Shown here: positions 61,384 to 64,000 of the stretch, one piece after another
Layout of the letters: each line of letters begins with the position of its first letter
Position numbering within the stretch: the first letter of the stretch is position 1
Origin: Bacteroidaceae bacterium
GTDB lineage: Bacteria > Bacteroidota > Bacteroidia > Bacteroidales > Bacteroidaceae
Length of the DNA: 64,000 nucleotides
Direction: 5' to 3'
Assembly (NCBI GenBank): GCA_017615835.1
Contig: JAFZZI010000012.1
Location: 1-64,000 of the forward strand
The notes under the pieces: generated by a model
Database searches by the model: none
Told to the model about the DNA's origin: nothing
Seen by the model: the letters and a program-made list of their open reading frames with translations, nothing else
Position numbers and translations under genes: made by a program

Positions 61384-62400
61384 TTATAAGCCCTTGGAGT
61401 GATGCTTATCCTGACGGTTATCAATGGAAATAGCTTTGAGGCGGTCAGAGATGGCAACGCGGTAGGATTCGCCTATGGGGATGACCGTCGCATTTTCCAT
61501 TGTGAGTTGAGTGCGGCTGTTGTTGACAATCCGATTCAGGTTTACTATGTACGATTTGTGCACGCGGGCAAAGCGGTCATCGGGCAGTTGTTCAAGGATG
61601 CGTTTCATACTCATCAGGACCACTAATGGAGTAGTGGCTTCCAGATGGTATATCTTCAGATATTCTCCCATTCCCTCTATGTACAGGATAGTGTCAGGCT
61701 TTACGCGCACCTGCTTGTAATCTGTCTTGAAGTATAGTTCGCTGTCAGCCTTCTGCTGATTTTCAGCAATGCGGCTCAGCTCCTCAAGCTGATCCTGTTG
61801 CTTCTGGTTCTCAGCCTCAAGATGCAGCACTTTTTTCTCAGTGCGCAGATTGCGGATATAAGTCATAGCACCCAGGTCAACGCCTAAAAGCAGTATAGCC
61901 ACAAGCAGTTTCATGGTTTCCGGACGCAAAGGCCGATGATGGTCATCGGGCATCATCTGATGGCGCATTCCTTCCATAGGCGGACGCATATCTCCCACAG
62001 GAGGATTCACTCCGTCAGTTGGCGGTGCCATACCGTCAGTTGGCGGTGCCATACCGTCAGTTGGGGGAGTCATACCTTCTGTTGGCTTGGGAGGAGGTTC
62101 AGAGCCCTCCTGCATCATTGGCGGCGGCCCCTGGAACTGTCCAGGATGTTCCTGAAACTGACCGGGTTGTCCCTGAAACTGTCCTGGCGGTCCCATACGT
62201 GAATCAGAAGTATTGCCCACATAGAAACAGTAAAAACCGAATGCGGTAAGAAGGGCCAGAGTAACCGGTATGTAAATAATCAGTTTCTTGCGGAAGAACA
62301 GCGGAGCAAGCAGAAAATGGTGCAGCAGCAACAGAAGCAGATAGGGCAGAATTTGTATGACAATCTGCCAAATGCTATCAATCAGTCCCGTTTGAGCCAT
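61384..62400 (-). CDS. Membrane-bound LytTR transcription regulator
   Basis: 338 residues from the ATG at 62400 (another at 62406; the frame runs to 62472 across the promoter). Two membrane helices, a long Pro/Gly/Met-rich loop (GPPGQFQGQPGQFQ; PTDGMAPPTDGMAP), a third helix (KLLVAILLLGVDLGAMTYI), a coiled coil, then a C-terminal LytTR DNA-binding domain (ILYIEGMGEYLKIYHLE, ARVHKSYIVNLNRI). It could sense an envelope signal directly, without a separate kinase. Divergent from the carbohydrate-binding lipoprotein gene, its likely target. Confidence 0.86.
   Translation of the reverse strand: MAQTGLIDSIWQIVIQILPYLLLLLLHHFLLAPLFFRKKLIIYIPVTLALLTAFGFYCFYVGNTSDSRMGPPGQFQGQPGQFQEHPGQFQGPPPMMQEGSEPPPKPTEGMTPPTDGMAPPTDGMAPPTDGVNPPVGDMRPPMEGMRHQMMPDDHHRPLRPETMKLLVAILLLGVDLGAMTYIRNLRTEKKVLHLEAENQKQQDQLEELSRIAENQQKADSELYFKTDYKQVRVKPDTILYIEGMGEYLKIYHLEATTPLVVLMSMKRILEQLPDDRFARVHKSYIVNLNRIVNNSRTQLTMENATVIPIGESYRVAISDRLKAISIDNRQDKHHSKGL
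62010..62075. repeat. 21-bp tandem repeat in the LytTR gene
   Basis: About three copies of a 21-base unit (ggtgccataccgtcagttgg) encode the heptad P-T-D-G-M-A-P in the loop between membrane helices 2 and 3. The last copies diverge. Confidence 0.7.
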
Positions 62401-62411
62401 GTTCATAGGGA

Positions 62412-62441
62412 CAAATTTATAGGAATTCTTGCTTTGACAAA
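62412..62441 (-). promoter_or_regulatory. Promoter of the LytTR gene
   Basis: On the minus strand TTTG (62441-62438), 18-bp spacer, TAAATTTG (62419-62412). It would give a very short leader, and rules out the start at 62472. Confidence 0.5.
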
Positions 62442-62533
62442 GCCGTTTTGTTGAAGAAAATAGGGCGTTCATGGATTTTTTTTGGTGTCAGTCACTCTGA
62501 TGAATACTTTAGCGGCAGAAACAACCGAAAACA

Positions 62534-64000
62534 ATGGATATAAGGGTGAACGTTTTTATTTCTTTTGTACTGCTGCTGTCATTGAGCGGCGGTTGCGTCG
62601 GTGACAACTTCACCGATATTGAGGAGGAAGAGAGTGTTGTTTCCGTAGATTGCACGGCTCTTAACAGTGATATTGCCGCATTGCAGGTTATTGCAAATGA
62701 AAAGACTTCAGGCAGCATGGTTACAGCGGTCAATGAGGGTACACTGACATTCTCAACAGGCAATATGGCACAGGTGAAAGTACGCACTGCATACGGGTTC
62801 AGTTATGCCAATCCTACTATAAGTGTCGGTACAAGCACATGGCTTATAGACGGCAACGCCATCGTAGCCAGTTACGCCGATGAACTGTTGAGCATAAAAA
62901 GTGAGGACAGTTACTGGTATGCCTATTATGGCGGAACCTGGAATAAAGTCTATGATATTCAGGAAGGAATCAGCGTACCTGTTTTCCGGGCTCTTGCCGA
63001 TGATACAGACAGCGTCTATGTGACATTGGCCGATGGTGTTGTCATCTCAATGCCCAAATACATGGGCAACGGAATCATTGAAAGTGAAGATACAGAGGAT
63101 AGTGAGGATAATGTGTCCAACACTGAGTTTGACCGTACCATATATATTGCCTACTCATCGGGCGGAGCAACCGTCCGCGGCGACGAGAACGGTATAGTGA
63201 CCGTAAACGGCAATGATGTTACCGTAAACAACTCCACATCAGAGAAAATCATCTATGAACTGAGCGGAACGGCAGATGACGGATTCCTTAAGATTTACAG
63301 TTCAAAGAAACAGGCCATTGTGCTGAATGGCGTGAGCATAACCAACCAAAACGGCGCCGCAATAAATAACCAGGGCAAGAAACGCTGTTTCATAGTGGTA
63401 AATGGCACAAATACTCTTGCCGACGGTTCTTCGTACTCTGAAACGCCGTCGGGTGAGGACGAGAAGGCAGCTTTGTTCAGCGAGGGACAGATAATATTCA
63501 GCGGAAGGGGCTCATTGACCGTCAATGCAAGCGGCAAGGCCGGAATTGCCAGTGATGACTATGTAAGGTTCATGTCATCACCGACCGTTACCGTTAGCTC
63601 ATCGGCCGGGCACGGAATACGCGGCAAAGATGCTGTGATTGTATCAAACGGCACAGTAAGTTCAACCGTATCGGCAAATATGAAGAAGGGCATCACATCT
63701 GATTCGCTGGTATGTTTTGACGGTGGGACAACAGTTGTCAAGGTTACAGGCTCTGCTGCGTATGACAGCGATGATGCTGAATATACCGGAACAGCAGGTG
63801 TAAAGGCTGACCGGCGTTTTGAGATGAACGGCGGCTCACTGACCATAACCAATTCCGGTACCGGAGGCAAGGGCATAAGCGGTGATGTCGTGGGATATTT
63901 CAACGGCGGAACAGTGAAAGTGACCACGACCGGATCAAACTACGGCAGTTCATCAGGAGGTCAGCCCTGGGGGTTCTCCTCATCATCAAACAGCGTGTCG
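62534..64000 (+). CDS. Carbohydrate-binding beta-helix lipoprotein (Cthe_2159-like), 3' end outside window
   Basis: At least 489 codons, open to the window end. Signal peptide with lipobox-like LSGGC. From about residue 200 the sequence repeats short turns: DDGFLKIYSSKKQAIVLNGV, INNQGKKRCFIVVNGTNTL, GSLTVNASGKAGIASDD, GGSLTITNSGTGGKGISGD. These match the Cthe_2159 family of calcium-binding parallel beta-helix proteins that bind polysaccharides. The Ser-rich tail GSSSGGQPWGFSSSS is a linker. Probably controlled by the divergent LytTR regulator. Confidence 0.78.
   Translation, partial: MDIRVNVFISFVLLLSLSGGCVGDNFTDIEEEESVVSVDCTALNSDIAALQVIANEKTSGSMVTAVNEGTLTFSTGNMAQVKVRTAYGFSYANPTISVGTSTWLIDGNAIVASYADELLSIKSEDSYWYAYYGGTWNKVYDIQEGISVPVFRALADDTDSVYVTLADGVVISMPKYMGNGIIESEDTEDSEDNVSNTEFDRTIYIAYSSGGATVRGDENGIVTVNGNDVTVNNSTSEKIIYELSGTADDGFLKIYSSKKQAIVLNGVSITNQNGAAINNQGKKRCFIVVNGTNTLADGSSYSETPSGEDEKAALFSEGQIIFSGRGSLTVNASGKAGIASDDYVRFMSSPTVTVSSSAGHGIRGKDAVIVSNGTVSSTVSANMKKGITSDSLVCFDGGTTVVKVTGSAAYDSDDAEYTGTAGVKADRRFEMNGGSLTITNSGTGGKGISGDVVGYFNGGTVKVTTTGSNYGSSSGGQPWGFSSSSNSVS

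Noticed and set aside
62010..62075. CRISPR-like short repeats
   Set aside because: The 21-bp units are directly tandem without spacers and lie in coding sequence; they encode a Pro-rich heptad.

Overview
The window looks like a chromosomal segment of a gut or rumen-type member of the Bacteroidales. Three things point there. Many genes are preceded by the Bacteroidetes promoter pattern (TTTG or TTG, 18-20 bp, then TAnnTTTG). There are many secreted or lipoprotein polysaccharide-debranching enzymes. There is a V-type ATPase operon of the Bacteroidetes layout (E, DUF2764, A, B, D, I, K) and a glycogen synthase (GT3)-phosphorylase (GT35) pair. Species cannot be fixed from sequence alone.

Layout. 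1-250: two copies of a 111-bp unit carrying tRNA-like fragments and terminators. 0.3-13.3 kb: an outer-membrane barrel protein, proC, then a tightly packed seven-gene operon (acetyltransferase, AMP-ligase, acyl carrier protein, a DUF39/COG1900 sulfurtransferase, a NIL-ferredoxin, a UPF0280 protein, a MenA prenyltransferase), a convergent menG, and metF-metH. Together these give a plausible aspartate semialdehyde to homocysteine to methionine route by the anaerobe-type pathway, plus the last two steps of menaquinone synthesis. 13.4-22.3 kb: a lipoprotein, two GH43 enzymes, a LUD protein, a GH115 alpha-glucuronidase and a ModF-like double ATPase. 22.4-34.3 kb: the V-ATPase operon (sodium-type ligands visible in subunit K), then glycogen synthase and glucan phosphorylase. 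34.5-39.4 kb: a lipoprotein GH43, then a minus-strand operon of alcohol dehydrogenase, PlsC and fatty-acyl-CoA ligase.

39.5-64 kb is more accessory in character. It begins with a decayed island (broken Fic gene, a short HsdS-like fragment). A CsgG/DUF4810/DUF799 envelope cassette and a one-module C-A-T-R nonribosomal peptide synthetase of 1444 residues follow. Next come an internally deleted remnant of an HTH-Fic gene, a DUF418 membrane protein, a second carbohydrate block (GH115, GH29, GH54 with a lamin-tail-like C-terminus) and a lipoprotein nitroreductase. The intact HTH-Fic gene has a perfect 16-bp palindrome inside its promoter. After it come an XRE/zeta-like toxin-antitoxin pair with paired operators, a phosphoesterase, a frameshifted PDZ gene, a membrane LytTR regulator and a divergent beta-helix carbohydrate-binding lipoprotein cut by the window end. 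A family of about 31-bp imperfect palindromes (consensus-like TGACACAGGGA...TTTGTGTCA) is scattered from 43.7 to 61.1 kb, usually touching stop codons.

Best candidates for new biology: the NRPS and its neighbourhood; the ligase/ACP/acetyltransferase genes fused into the homocysteine operon; and the self-repressing-looking HTH-Fic gene with its deleted sister copy. No CRISPR array, rRNA, complete tRNA or intact transposase gene was seen.
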